64,000 nucleotides of DNA from Enterobacter chengduensis (GTDB lineage: Bacteria > Pseudomonadota > Gammaproteobacteria > Enterobacterales > Enterobacteriaceae), in the NCBI RefSeq assembly GCF_001984825.2, contig NZ_CP043318.1, forward strand, positions 3,968,001-4,032,000. The letters run 5' to 3'. Within the stretch, counting starts at the first letter, position 1; each line of letters begins with the position of its first letter. Below are positions 40,321-49,129 of the stretch, piece after piece. Under the pieces are notes generated by a model, which was not told the origin of the DNA, ran no database searches, and saw nothing but the letters and a program-made list of their open reading frames with translations. Both the position numbers and the translations under genes were made by a program.

Positions 40321-40896
40321 ATCATATTTGTTTTTTGCTCTATCATGGAAAGCACAATCTATCAGTGCATAAAGTTTTGCTGGGTTATCAACAATTTTAT
40401 CCCACGGAATAACGGAGATATAAGCCTCAGGATTCCTCAGATTAGCGAGAATTCTGGCTGGCATGTTTGCAAAAACTTCACCATAACTTTCAGTAGCATT
40501 TACCCAAGAAGATATATCAGTATGAATTTTTTCTTTCTCTTCACTTCCATGTCCAGCATGGGTACGATTCATACCAGACTCAGGTAATGTAATAACCAAT
40601 ATTCCCGATTGTTTATTGACTTTTCCATTATACATGCTGGAATAAATTTCCCAGTCTATATGCTTTCGGTTTTTTGTTTCAGAACCAACTAATAGAATCA
40701 AAACAGAAGTATCTTTAAGGTAATTATCTCTAATTTCTTCGCGGATTTCTTGTGAAGGTAAGTCTTCGTCAATATCTCCTGTACCAACGGACATATCAAT
40801 AAACAATCCGAACCTTTTGTTTATTGTAAGTAATTCTTCCTTAGCCCACTGATCATTATCATGATGATAACTGATAAACACTTTATGTTTTTCCAT
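40288..40896 (-). CDS. TIR-like protein (ThsB / MTH538 type)
   Basis: 202 residues. TIR-like features are the N-terminal KVFISYHHDNDQWAKEEL, the strand SVLILLVGSETKNRKHIDWEIY with the glutamate expected to be catalytic in WEI, and the FGLFIDMSVGTGDIDEDLPSQEIREEI segment typical of the ThsB branch. The start at 40896 has AAGG five bases before; 19 upstream open codons are ignored. ThsB proteins make cyclic nucleotide signals from NAD+ on phage infection. No ThsA-type partner (SIR2-SLOG or macro) is recognisable nearby. Confidence 0.75.
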   Translation of the reverse strand: MEKHKVFISYHHDNDQWAKEELLTINKRFGLFIDMSVGTGDIDEDLPSQEIREEIRDNYLKDTSVLILLVGSETKNRKHIDWEIYSSMYNGKVNKQSGILVITLPESGMNRTHAGHGSEEKEKIHTDISSWVNATESYGEVFANMPARILANLRNPEAYISVIPWDKIVDNPAKLYALIDCAFHDRAKNKYDLSLPMMSKNR

Positions 40897-41021
40897 TTTA
40901 ACCTTCTTACTGTTAGAGCAAACAGCTCTATTATTGTTAGTGTATTTTATCATAGAAACGAATCAAAAAAACAATGTTTGATCACACAATTATTTGACTT
41001 ATAAATAATTTCAAATATAAC

Positions 41022-41057
41022 TATAGTGAGAGTGTTGCAAAGGAATTGCTCACTATA
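41022..41057. promoter_or_regulatory. Inverted repeat upstream of mobC, candidate oriT or MobC site
   Basis: TATAGTGAG and CTCACTATA flank 18 bases, 38 bases before the mobC start. Relaxosome genes usually lie next to their oriT and autoregulate through such repeats. No known nic sequence was recognised. Confidence 0.4.
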
Positions 41058-41094
41058 AGCGAATACAAACATACACATATGAAAAGGAGTTTCT

Positions 41095-41484
41095 ATGAGT
41101 AATACAATAACCTTATCCTATACAAATGATTTTAAACCAATCAACAATCATATCCCCACTGATCAATCTTTGCGAATACACTGTGTCAGTGTTCGATTTA
41201 ATAAAGAAGAATTGGATATTCTCAATAAAAACAGAGGTGACAAAAGCAAAGGCGAATGGCTTCGTTTAACTTCCCTTGATAGGCTTCCTCCTGTTATCCC
41301 CTCCATTAACCTGGAGGCCTGGAAATCACTTTCTGACATAGCCCAAAAGCTAAACAAACTAATAAATCATCTTGACGCCAAAAGCAGCAATAGTGAGTTA
41401 ACTAAAACAGAGATCTTTGCAGTCAAGAAACAGATCAAAGAGCTTCGTTTGTGTCTGACAGCTTCTGAATTACCTACCAGGTAA
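41095..41484 (+). CDS. MobC-like relaxosome accessory protein
   Basis: 129 residues with the MobC pattern: an N-terminal ribbon-like segment (RIHCVSVRFNKEELDILNKNRG) followed by helices (LEAWKSLSDIAQKLNKLINHLDA). The RHH-type fold is inferred. Strong ribosome site AAAGGAG. It lies seven bases before the relaxase gene, the standard order. Its role would be to open oriT for nicking. Confidence 0.75.
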   Translation: MSNTITLSYTNDFKPINNHIPTDQSLRIHCVSVRFNKEELDILNKNRGDKSKGEWLRLTSLDRLPPVIPSINLEAWKSLSDIAQKLNKLINHLDAKSSNSELTKTEIFAVKKQIKELRLCLTASELPTR

Positions 41485-41491
41485 TTTTTGC

Positions 41492-42727
41492 ATGAAAGGA
41501 ATGCAACGGATAAAGAGGCATAAGAACTTTATCAATGTCGTGAAGTATGTATTGAAGCCTGTTTCTCACCATAGAAGCACCCCAACGGTTATTGGGGGTA
41601 ACATGACTGGTGATCGTGCAAAGGAACTTATAGCAGAGTTTGACACAGCAAGTAAGCTCAGAACTGACATTGCAAAACCAACCTGGCATAACTCGCTTCG
41701 CCTCCCTAAAGGTGAAGAGCTTACAAACGAACAATGGAACCTGATAGCTGACGATTACATGGATCAAATGGGGTTCAGTGACACTCATCTTCGTTGTTAT
41801 GTATTACACGACGACAGTATGGGTCAGCACATACACATCATTGCTAATAGAGTCGATGCCGTGTCTGGTAAAGTTCATCTTGGTCGGCATGAGAGTTTAG
41901 TCAGTGGCCGAATAATTCAGGAACTTGAAATCGCTCATGGCCTTACTCAAACCCCAGCAGTAAGAGTACAACCGAAACAAACAAAGCGTAAGCTTTCACG
42001 TAATGAAGAGATGCTTTCTCAACGGACAGGCTTGCCCTGCCCCAAGAAATCCCTGCAACAGATCATTGATAAATGTTTGAAGGATAAACCCAATCTAGAA
42101 ACTTTTATCAAAAGAATCAGAGAAGCTCAGGTTTCATGGACGGCGAATGTCTCAAAAACAGGAAAGATGAATGGATTCTCGTTCGAATATCAAAACATCG
42201 CATTTAAAGCCTCCCAGCTTGGGAAGATGTATTCATGGGCGAATCTTCAAAAGATCCTCAACTACGAACCTGAACGCGACAACCCACTTCTACTAAATGC
42301 CAAGTCAGTTGCTCCTGTTCCTGTTCCTGTTCCTGTTCCTGTTCCTGTTCCTGTTCCTGTTCCTGTTCCTGTTCCTGTTCCTGTTCCTGTTCCTGTTCCT
42401 GTTCCTGTTCCTGTTCCTGTTCCTGTTCCTGTTCCTGCAACAGTTTTAAAAACCACTGAGAGAAAGGAAAGTATCAGTGAAAAACTTGCTGAACTCGAAC
42501 TGCAACTCCGAGAAGGCAAACGAAACGAGATTGTAGAAAAGATTCTTCAAAAGAATGCAGTACAACGGCAAAAGCATCACAGACTCAGTAGATGGGTTCC
42601 TTTATTACAACGGCTCATAGAGCTTCTCAGAAGTTATGGGAAGAGCATCCTTCATAAGACTCCTACAAACTTCTTAGAAGTCTATTCAGCACATCATCTT
42701 AAACCTGCAAGAAAAATTCATTTATAA
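41492..42727 (+). CDS. Relaxase (mobilization nuclease) with (PV)20 linker
   Basis: 411 residues. The N-terminal MobA/VirD2-type domain has a tyrosine-containing start ([10 protein letters not shown]) and the metal-binding histidine motif [14 protein letters not shown]. After residue 270 comes an uninterrupted run of 20 Pro-Val pairs encoded by a hexamer repeat, then a basic, coiled C-terminal tail ([20 protein letters not shown]). Nicks the element's oriT and pilots the strand into a helper conjugation pore. The tail may bind the coupling protein; that is inferred. Confidence 0.85.
   Translation: MKGMQRIKRHKNFINVVKYVLKPVSHHRSTPTVIGGNMTGDRAKELIAEFDTASKLRTDIAKPTWHNSLRLPKGEELTNEQWNLIADDYMDQMGFSDTHLRCYVLHDDSMGQHIHIIANRVDAVSGKVHLGRHESLVSGRIIQELEIAHGLTQTPAVRVQPKQTKRKLSRNEEMLSQRTGLPCPKKSLQQIIDKCLKDKPNLETFIKRIREAQVSWTANVSKTGKMNGFSFEYQNIAFKASQLGKMYSWANLQKILNYEPERDNPLLLNAKSVAPVPVPVPVPVPVPVPVPVPVPVPVPVPVPVPVPVPVPVPVPATVLKTTERKESISEKLAELELQLREGKRNEIVEKILQKNAVQRQKHHRLSRWVPLLQRLIELLRSYGKSILHKTPTNFLEVYSAHHLKPARKIHL
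42314..42436. repeat. Tandem hexamer repeat (CCTGTT)20
   Basis: Twenty perfect copies of CCTGTT (42314-42433) plus CCT, inside the relaxase gene. As the unit is two codons, copy changes keep the frame and only alter linker length. Confidence 0.97.
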
Positions 42728-42979
42728 ACAGTCAATTACAAATGAATTCTGTAACCGCACTTTGCCTTCTAGTGAACAATTTGTGTTTAGTCAAGAAAAT
42801 ATTGATCGTTATTACAGATCGATATTGAGAGTATGATAGCCTATACCTATCACTACTTAGACATCGATCGGTACAAGTGATTTTACTAAAGATAATTATT
42901 CATCGAGAATCCCTGAAAAGAGCCTGATGATTTTTAAGCAATAGCAGTATCAGGAACCGATTGTAAAAATGGAGTTAAT

Positions 42980-43258
42980 ATGAATAACGAAACCATTAAG
43001 TGTCCGTTCTGCTTCAAAGAGAGCCAGTTTGGTGTCCGTGTTTGTACCGGCTGTCATTCAACCATCAAATATGGCGAGGTCTCACCTTGGTTATCTTTAC
43101 TAATAGGATTTATTTTATTAGCCATTGCTTACATTATACTTTATATAAGTCAAAGTTTTTTAGTAGCTATCGTTATTTTGTTAACATTAATGATTTCTAC
43201 AAGATTATATATTCGTAAAAAATTTTCACACAGAGCAGTTTTCACTCATCAACATTAA
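42980..43258 (+). CDS. Zinc-ribbon membrane protein
   Basis: 92 residues: an N-terminal CPFC...CTGC zinc ribbon followed by two membrane segments (LSLLIGFILLAIAYIILYI and SFLVAIVILLTLMISTRLYI) and a basic tail. Ribosome site GGAG five bases before ATG. Lies between the relaxase and a lipoprotein gene on the same strand. Small membrane proteins in this position sometimes serve entry exclusion; not shown here. Confidence 0.65.
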   Translation: MNNETIKCPFCFKESQFGVRVCTGCHSTIKYGEVSPWLSLLIGFILLAIAYIILYISQSFLVAIVILLTLMISTRLYIRKKFSHRAVFTHQH

Positions 43259-43276
43259 GAACAAAAGGGATTTAAC

Positions 43277-43591
43277 ATGAAAGCATATGCTATGCTAACG
43301 ATCATTCTTTCTACTTTTCTATTAACAGCCTGTAATAGCGAACCATCAGAAAAAGATATTTATAATGCTTTCAAAAGTGTTGTGGATAGATCAAATGCAA
43401 GTATGAAAGCTCTTGACTCAAGAATTCCAGAAAAATATCTTTTAAGAATAGATTATGTGAAGAAAGTTAGCTGTTCAAAAGAAGCAAATAATGTATATAA
43501 CTGCATTGTAGATGCTTCTATTCGCAACAATAAACAGACAAAGCCAATTAAATTAGTTAAAGCTGATGGTGTATGGAAAGAAGTTCAGTAA
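43277..43591 (+). CDS. Small lipoprotein
   Basis: 104 residues. The signal MKAYAMLTIILSTFLLTAC has a lipobox LTAC with Cys19. The mature part of about 85 residues contains two further cysteines (SCSKEANNVYNC) that could form a disulfide. Ribosome site AAAGGGA. Follows the zinc-ribbon gene by 18 bases; a terminator follows. No family recognised. Confidence 0.7.
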   Translation: MKAYAMLTIILSTFLLTACNSEPSEKDIYNAFKSVVDRSNASMKALDSRIPEKYLLRIDYVKKVSCSKEANNVYNCIVDASIRNNKQTKPIKLVKADGVWKEVQ

Positions 43592-43615
43592 CAGTCGCAA
43601 CCAAACACTCTCTGT

Positions 43616-43639
43616 TAGCCCCTACTTAGGGGCTATTTT
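43616..43639 (+). terminator. Terminator after the lipoprotein gene
   Basis: TAGCCCCTA and TAGGGGCTA form a nine-pair stem followed by TTTTA, 24 bases past the stop codon. Confidence 0.85.
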
Positions 43640-43640
43640 A

Positions 43641-44066
43641 CTACAGCCTAACGGTTCTTACGCGAACCTCATGAGTCAACTCTTTCTCGATTATTTTCAT
43701 TTCATATTGTGCTCTGACCGTAGCATAGATTTCTTCTGCTCGTTCTTGATTATTATCAATATAGTTAACGAGAGAGTTTAACTCACGAAGAACAGCTTCT
43801 TTATTATTTAATTGCCTTAATAAACCACTCGTCAGAGATTTATACACAGAACTAAACATCGTCATAATGTTATCTATATTACGATTTGACCGCGTATATT
43901 GTCTTCTGGGGTAAAAGTATTTTAAATGATAACCGACAAATATTAGGTAGAGTTGATGAGAGAAACTTTTATCGTGCGACAGGTACCGTCTTGATATGTA
44001 TTTATCTACGATGACAACAAGCTGTTCTTCAAGTGTCATTACTGAATTAAAATTGTTTTTGTTCAT
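43641..44066 (-). CDS. Unknown protein downstream of the recombinase trio
   Basis: 141 residues, mostly helical and charged (LNNKEAVLRELNSLVNYIDNNQERAEEIYATVRAQYEMKIIEKE). The start at 44066 has AAGGA eight bases before; the frame is open 21 codons further. Same strand as the recombinase genes and 102 bases after the coiled-coil gene, so it may be cargo or part of that module. No family recognised. Confidence 0.5.
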   Translation of the reverse strand: MNKNNFNSVMTLEEQLVVIVDKYISRRYLSHDKSFSHQLYLIFVGYHLKYFYPRRQYTRSNRNIDNIMTMFSSVYKSLTSGLLRQLNNKEAVLRELNSLVNYIDNNQERAEEIYATVRAQYEMKIIEKELTHEVRVRTVRL

Positions 44067-44168
44067 AAGTTGCATCCTTGCAAAATTTGATTTTGTCTTC
44101 CTGACAATACATATATAATTACCACACATTTAAAAAATATCAATAGACAAAACCTATTAATATTAAAA

Positions 44169-44552
44169 TTATTTTTTATTTTGGGAAAAAATTTGATCTT
44201 CTCTAAGACCTTTGCTGTATGCGACCATCTGAAGGTCTCTAACCATAATAAGAAGTCTATTATTCTCATTTAGTAATCTCGCATTTTCTTTTTCTAATTT
44301 ATTTATTTTATTCGAAGCATAGGCAAGACTTTGAGCACTTTTAATATGCTTAACAGTTTCACCTTTAATTCTCTTTTTCTGCTGATATGCATAAGCTATT
44401 ACTGTATGTCTTGAAAGAGCCTGTCTCGTTGGTTTTTTACCGAAATGTTCCTCTACGGAATCACAAAGACTAACCCAGGTTAAATCACCTTCCCAGCCAT
44501 TTATTTTATCGAGAACGAATTCAATATCTTCCTTGTTAAACTTTTTACTCAT
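44169..44552 (-). CDS. Small coiled-coil protein of the recombinase module (TnpC-like)
   Basis: 127 residues. The N-terminal part (FNKEDIEFVLDKINGWEGDLTWVSLCDSVEEHFGKKPTRQALSRH) looks like a DNA-binding helical domain. The C-terminus is a coiled coil (INKLEKENARLLNENNRLLIMVRDLQ). Tn554-like and other multi-recombinase elements carry such a small helper after the recombinases. The start at 44552 has AGAGGAG and overlaps the end of the upstream recombinase gene by eight bases. Confidence 0.7.
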   Translation of the reverse strand: MSKKFNKEDIEFVLDKINGWEGDLTWVSLCDSVEEHFGKKPTRQALSRHTVIAYAYQQKKRIKGETVKHIKSAQSLAYASNKINKLEKENARLLNENNRLLIMVRDLQMVAYSKGLREDQIFSQNKK

Positions 44553-46191
44553 TATGTTCTCCTCTAAGATAATAACTAACAATATGATTTATAATTCTAC
44601 CAACTTCTTGAATTTCTCTTTCAACATAGTTTGCTTTCTGTGAATTATATTGGCTTCTGTATAAATTGTTTTTTTCTTCAAGCGTTTTTAAATGGTCCTT
44701 AAGTTTGCAAATGATTTCTTCCTTACTTCCTCCACCTAACTCCGAAATCATTTCATCAGCAAACAATACTCTTCGTTCGTTTTGTCTCAACTCCTCCCAA
44801 GTTCGGTTGTCATACACATTATTTTGTTCAACATTTTTCCTCCCTGACCAAAAAGCTATTTCTATATCAGAAAGCATAGCTCTTTGAGCAAGAGTATTTA
44901 AAAGGTGTCTTGGCTGATGACTACTAAAAATCTCTTTCATACCATTAGGATGTAATGCCTTGTGCCGTTGAAAAAAATTTAAAGTAGTCTCCTTTCCTGA
45001 CCTTTTTTTAAAGTCAGAATAAAATATCTTATCACTTGTGGGCAAGATACAGAATAAATCGACTCCTTTTTTCAAATGTAATTGGTCTTTATTTAGGAGT
45101 AATAATCTATTACTAAGTTTTATCGTTTTTGAAAATATATCCCAGGGTTTAGTTTTATCATTATAATTAAAAACTTCATTCCAAAACTCCTTTGCACTAA
45201 GGACCCCACTCTCAACCCGCATTAAAATATTTTTGGTTTTAGCATTGAAGCACTTCTTACTATCTATATTTAAAAGTTCATACAACTTTTCATGAAAATA
45301 TCTTCCATTCTCTTCAGTATCTAAACTATTATAGAACTCCAACTCCCCTTTTTCTCGTATGCTTGCTATACACCTTGCCATCCTTGATAATACCTTTAAT
45401 CTTTGAATGGATAATTTTGCTATTGAGTGCATATTCCTTGGAACCCACTTGATATTTTCTCCATAGCCTTTTGCACTATGATAACGAATGCCATAGGTTC
45501 CTTTCCCCTCTTTATCTTTCCCTTCTACTTCACAATCAACTTCAAGGCTCAATACCTCAGATATTCGTGTTGGAGCACAAAGAAGCAGTGCGATGATAGA
45601 TGTAGTAAATATATCTCTTTGACTTTTATCATTAGAACTAAAAACCCTACCAACAAGATCTATCACTTTATCTTCTGGTAATTTATTTTTAACTCTATTT
45701 TGTTCTGGAATATCTCTGATAGCTTTATTTCTATTTTTTCTCACTCTGGAGTTAAACTTACTAAGCTTTGGATTCACTATGTTATTGATAGCCAATACAT
45801 CTAAAATATTTTTTAATGCTTTCTCAATAGCCCCTGCCCGATCATTTGAGAATTTCTTTTCACCTTGAAGTATTATATCGTTAATAATGTCTGGGTTAAT
45901 ATTGACAATGTGTGGCTCTATTTTCATATTAATAAATGAATATTCCATTATTTTTATTGTTGCTAAATAAAGCAAAGATTTGCCCACATTAGGGAAGCAT
46001 TCTCTGTATATAATAACTTTAGATAATTGTTGAAAATGCTCTCCCATTTCGTTGTATCTTTTTATGTGATTGTTATTTTTAAATGAAACCCCTTTACCCC
46101 ATGACAAATCATCCCAATTTATAATATTTTCTTTTTTTGCCTGTGTCTTTACTTCATTAGCTAAGACTTCATAATTCTTATAATAACTCAT
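44545..46191 (-). CDS. Tyrosine recombinase, third of trio
   Basis: 548-residue site-specific recombinase. Catalytic residues are visible: Arg in APTRISEVLSL, HxxR in SSHQPRHLLNT, the W/H position in AFWSGRKN and the nucleophile Tyr in NNVYDNRT. Long N-terminal DNA-binding part. Overlaps the preceding recombinase gene by 14 bases with a strong ribosome site GGGAGG. Needed together with the other two for movement in related modules. Confidence 0.85.
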   Translation of the reverse strand: MSYYKNYEVLANEVKTQAKKENIINWDDLSWGKGVSFKNNNHIKRYNEMGEHFQQLSKVIIYRECFPNVGKSLLYLATIKIMEYSFINMKIEPHIVNINPDIINDIILQGEKKFSNDRAGAIEKALKNILDVLAINNIVNPKLSKFNSRVRKNRNKAIRDIPEQNRVKNKLPEDKVIDLVGRVFSSNDKSQRDIFTTSIIALLLCAPTRISEVLSLEVDCEVEGKDKEGKGTYGIRYHSAKGYGENIKWVPRNMHSIAKLSIQRLKVLSRMARCIASIREKGELEFYNSLDTEENGRYFHEKLYELLNIDSKKCFNAKTKNILMRVESGVLSAKEFWNEVFNYNDKTKPWDIFSKTIKLSNRLLLLNKDQLHLKKGVDLFCILPTSDKIFYSDFKKRSGKETTLNFFQRHKALHPNGMKEIFSSHQPRHLLNTLAQRAMLSDIEIAFWSGRKNVEQNNVYDNRTWEELRQNERRVLFADEMISELGGGSKEEIICKLKDHLKTLEEKNNLYRSQYNSQKANYVEREIQEVGRIINHIVSYYLRGEHNE

Positions 46192-47548
46192 TATTCATGC
46201 CCTCCCAGTTGAGCAATTCAACTATTTTATTTATTTTGCATTCTAAGATTGAGGAAAAGTCCGTTAGAATTTCAAACTCTGCTTGCTTCGTATAACCTGC
46301 TATTAATTCTTTAGTAAGCTCTTTTATGATTATCAAATCGTCAACCAACCCAAGTGTAATGTCGTCACTTTTTTTTGAAAATGAAGCGATATAAGGACTT
46401 ACTGAATCATTTATCGCCTGATCAATTCTGAATGAAAACTCTTCATTGTTTTTTGCATATGACAATACTGATTTCAAATTGCTATGATCTAAAGCTTTTG
46501 CTATCGTTCCTAATCCATAACCTTTAAGTGCAAGCCTTGTGGCTAATGTAACCCTAAGTTGACGAGAGTTAATTTTTTTATTTTTATCTTTACTTACTCT
46601 CTTGCAAACGGCCTGAACCCTACGGGTTATTCTCTTAGAACTCATATGCAAATTGAAGAAATTGTTTTCATATAATTCATCAAGCTTGTAAGCCGAATTA
46701 AAAAAACAAGGATCAATAAAGAGGGGTAAATTGTTTAATTCCTCTTCAGTTAATATATCTCCTACCTCACTCTGCACAAAAACTTTAACTACTGATTTTA
46801 GTTCTGATAGTGAATTGAACAAATTATCCCCTATACACAATTCGGAAAATTCTGTTCTGAAACTATCTCCTTGCTTTAATCTGGGTATGTTTAAATAATT
46901 ACCATTTTTTTTGACATAGAGATCCTTCCTTTTTAATTGGGCTATCTGCATTGGTCTTCTACCTGAATATATCATTAGCATGACTAAAAGGTAGTCATTC
47001 ATAGTCATACTTCCCTCCTTGTATTCCTTTGTCATACACCCGATTAGATTCTTCAATTCATACTCTGATAATGGTCTTAACGACTCTTTACGCTCAATAT
47101 AGGCAGTTGTCTTGTTGGGCTTAGTTACTTTCCATTTGGAAATCAAATCCAGCATTTCTAGATCTAAGAATTCATCATTTAGCTCATAATGTTTTATTAA
47201 AAAGTACTTTAAACTTTCAACATGTGTATAACTTATTTTGTAATACGCATTGTAAAATCTATTTAGTAACCCATAATCAAATTTGTCCAACTTCCCTTGA
47301 TTAAAAACAACAAGTTTCTTTATAGAAAAGAAAAACTTTCTGGCATAAGCTGAACTAAAATTAACAGCAGTATATGCAAGTGTATCTTTTATAGATGCTA
47401 ATAAGTTAGCATTAATGTTGCTTTCAAAATATGAGAAATTTAATTTAACATCTTTGCTCAGAAACCAAACACTGTCATTTAAACTAAAATTATTTCTGCT
47501 ATCTTTTGCTTTTAATACCAAGTAATTTTCTAACATTAATGCTTTCAT
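46178..47548 (-). CDS. Tyrosine recombinase, second of trio
   Basis: 456 residues. Catalytic region: Arg in YSGRRPMQIAQL, second Arg in SRQLRVTLATRLAL (the first His of HxxR is replaced by Gln), His in ALDHSNLKSV and Tyr in LSYAKN. Ribosome site GGAGAAATAG. The start lies 50 bases inside the end of the first recombinase frame, so translation was probably coupled. Confidence 0.85.
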   Translation of the reverse strand: MKALMLENYLVLKAKDSRNNFSLNDSVWFLSKDVKLNFSYFESNINANLLASIKDTLAYTAVNFSSAYARKFFFSIKKLVVFNQGKLDKFDYGLLNRFYNAYYKISYTHVESLKYFLIKHYELNDEFLDLEMLDLISKWKVTKPNKTTAYIERKESLRPLSEYELKNLIGCMTKEYKEGSMTMNDYLLVMLMIYSGRRPMQIAQLKRKDLYVKKNGNYLNIPRLKQGDSFRTEFSELCIGDNLFNSLSELKSVVKVFVQSEVGDILTEEELNNLPLFIDPCFFNSAYKLDELYENNFFNLHMSSKRITRRVQAVCKRVSKDKNKKINSRQLRVTLATRLALKGYGLGTIAKALDHSNLKSVLSYAKNNEEFSFRIDQAINDSVSPYIASFSKKSDDITLGLVDDLIIIKELTKELIAGYTKQAEFEILTDFSSILECKINKIVELLNWEGMNNELL

Positions 47549-48782
47549 CTATTTCTCCTTCAATTTTATTTATGATTTTATTATTTACCAAGTCTGCCTC
47601 TTCAAAAGCTTTTAAAGTTTCTTCGCTAATATAACGATTATTGTAAATCAAAGCCGTTTTGGAGTTCATTTTCCACCCCATTCTTATGCATCTGATTCTA
47701 TCTAATTGGGTCAATCTGTATTGATCAGTGACCCCTATGTATTTCAAACTGTAAATATAGTTCCATGTATGCCGTAGACAATGCCCTGTGAAATTTTGAA
47801 AAGATACTCCATTGAATTCAATTCTACTTATTTGCTTAATTACCTTATGATATGCACTTATTGATAGAGGAAACCCTTCCGTAGGACCAGATTTTTGAGT
47901 AATAAATAAGTAATTATGATTTAAGCTTTTCGAATACAAAGACCTATCATTGTCTATATATGAAGAGATTTGCATAGACAATTTTTTGCTAATATTTAAT
48001 TCTCGTTCAAATGTTTTAACAAGTGGTTGAAAAACCCTTGGATCTGCTGGGTCATTCACTCTTTTACAAACTTTAAGATATCTTTTCTCCTTGTTAAAAT
48101 CAGAAATTTTCAAGTTCAATAGCTCACCCCCTCGCATTCCAGTTTCCTGAAGAATGAGGATTATGAGTTGATTTCTTTTACGGCAACTGATATCGACAAA
48201 TGGATTGTATTGGCTTTCAGGTTCTAAACATTGCAATAAAATGTCTAAGCTCTCTTTTTCTAATGATTTAAAATCATTATTCAAATAGAGTTGAGAGTTT
48301 AATTTAGGTTTATGTTTACGAAAAAGTAAATTAACACTTTATAATATAATGTTTGTCTCATATATTGTAGTGCTAAAATATGATTCATAAATCCAAGAAA
48401 TGTAGGAACTAATTACTGTCAATCTATAATGAAGATTTTCTTGATTGATCTTTTTATACTCTTTTATATCTATAACTTTTTGTTTTTTATTTTTAACTCT
48501 AAGTTGTTCTGACAATGAATAGATTTCAGTAAAGCTAAGGAAGGTCTTAGATTTAATTCTTTCGATAAGATTTATATTTGATTCTATTAGATAATTTTCA
48601 AAAGCAATCAAAGTGTAAGCATTTCTCAATACTGTATTAAATGACTTATTCTTTTGCTTATATAGCAAACCAAGATATATATTTTGATAATACAATGGCA
48701 AACCGTTTTTTGAATCCAAAATCATACAAAATCTGCTTCCATCACTCGCCATTAACTTCTTTACTGAATATCTCCTATTCAT
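47499..48782 (-). pseudogene. Tyrosine recombinase, first of trio, interrupted by one in-frame stop
   Basis: Two pieces in the same reading frame are separated by a single TAA at 48339-48341. The upstream piece (48782-48339, MNRRYSVKKLMASDGSRF...) is the N-terminal core-binding part. The downstream piece contains the catalytic domain: Arg in ETGMRGGELLNL, HxxR in GHCLRHTW and Tyr in ALIYNNRY. Eighteen sense codons follow the stop before a possible TTG restart at 48284. Without the stop the protein would be about 427 residues from 48782. Either a recent nonsense mutation, a readthrough site, or two separately translated halves. Confidence 0.8.
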
Positions 48783-49129
48783 TATTACCCCACAATTTAT
48801 TTTTTTATTTATAGGTAACATAATTTTTTAGCAAGTTACAAATTTATTTTCTATTATTTTCAATGACCTTATTACTCGTGGCTTTAATAAAGCAATCGGC
48901 CATATATTCACCTTAAGGTGAATATATAACCCCCTATATTTACTTTAGTTAGTAACTCATTGATATAAAATGAATAATAGAAAAGTGTAATTTGTTTTGT
49001 AAAGCACAAACAAGAAATTAGCAAATATTTAAATGTACAGTGTACGAAAACTTAACCAACTATGTTAATGGCAACTGTATGATGATAAAATTACTCATCT
49101 TACGATCTATATTATATGAGTAATGTTTC
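48783..49129. other. Gene-free region with a 26-base perfect palindrome and a hairpin
   Basis: No gene seen. A perfect AT-rich palindrome spans 48902-48927 around the core TTCACCTTAAGGTGAA, about 120 bases upstream of the recombinase operon. A second repeat ATTACTCAT/ATGAGTAAT (49090-49098 and 49116-49124) ends six bases before the next gene. GTACAGTGTAC lies near 49036. The divergent promoters of this interval must be here. Confidence 0.6.

Noticed and set aside
39522-40896. Complete Thoeris system
   Set aside because: Only a ThsB-like TIR protein is recognised. The neighbour shows no SIR2, SLOG or macro motif, so naming it Thoeris would go beyond the sequence.
42314-42436. Short tandem array that might be taken for a CRISPR or origin iterons
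   Set aside because: Six-base units with no spacers, entirely in-frame inside the relaxase gene; long frames on the opposite strand here are by-products of the repeat.
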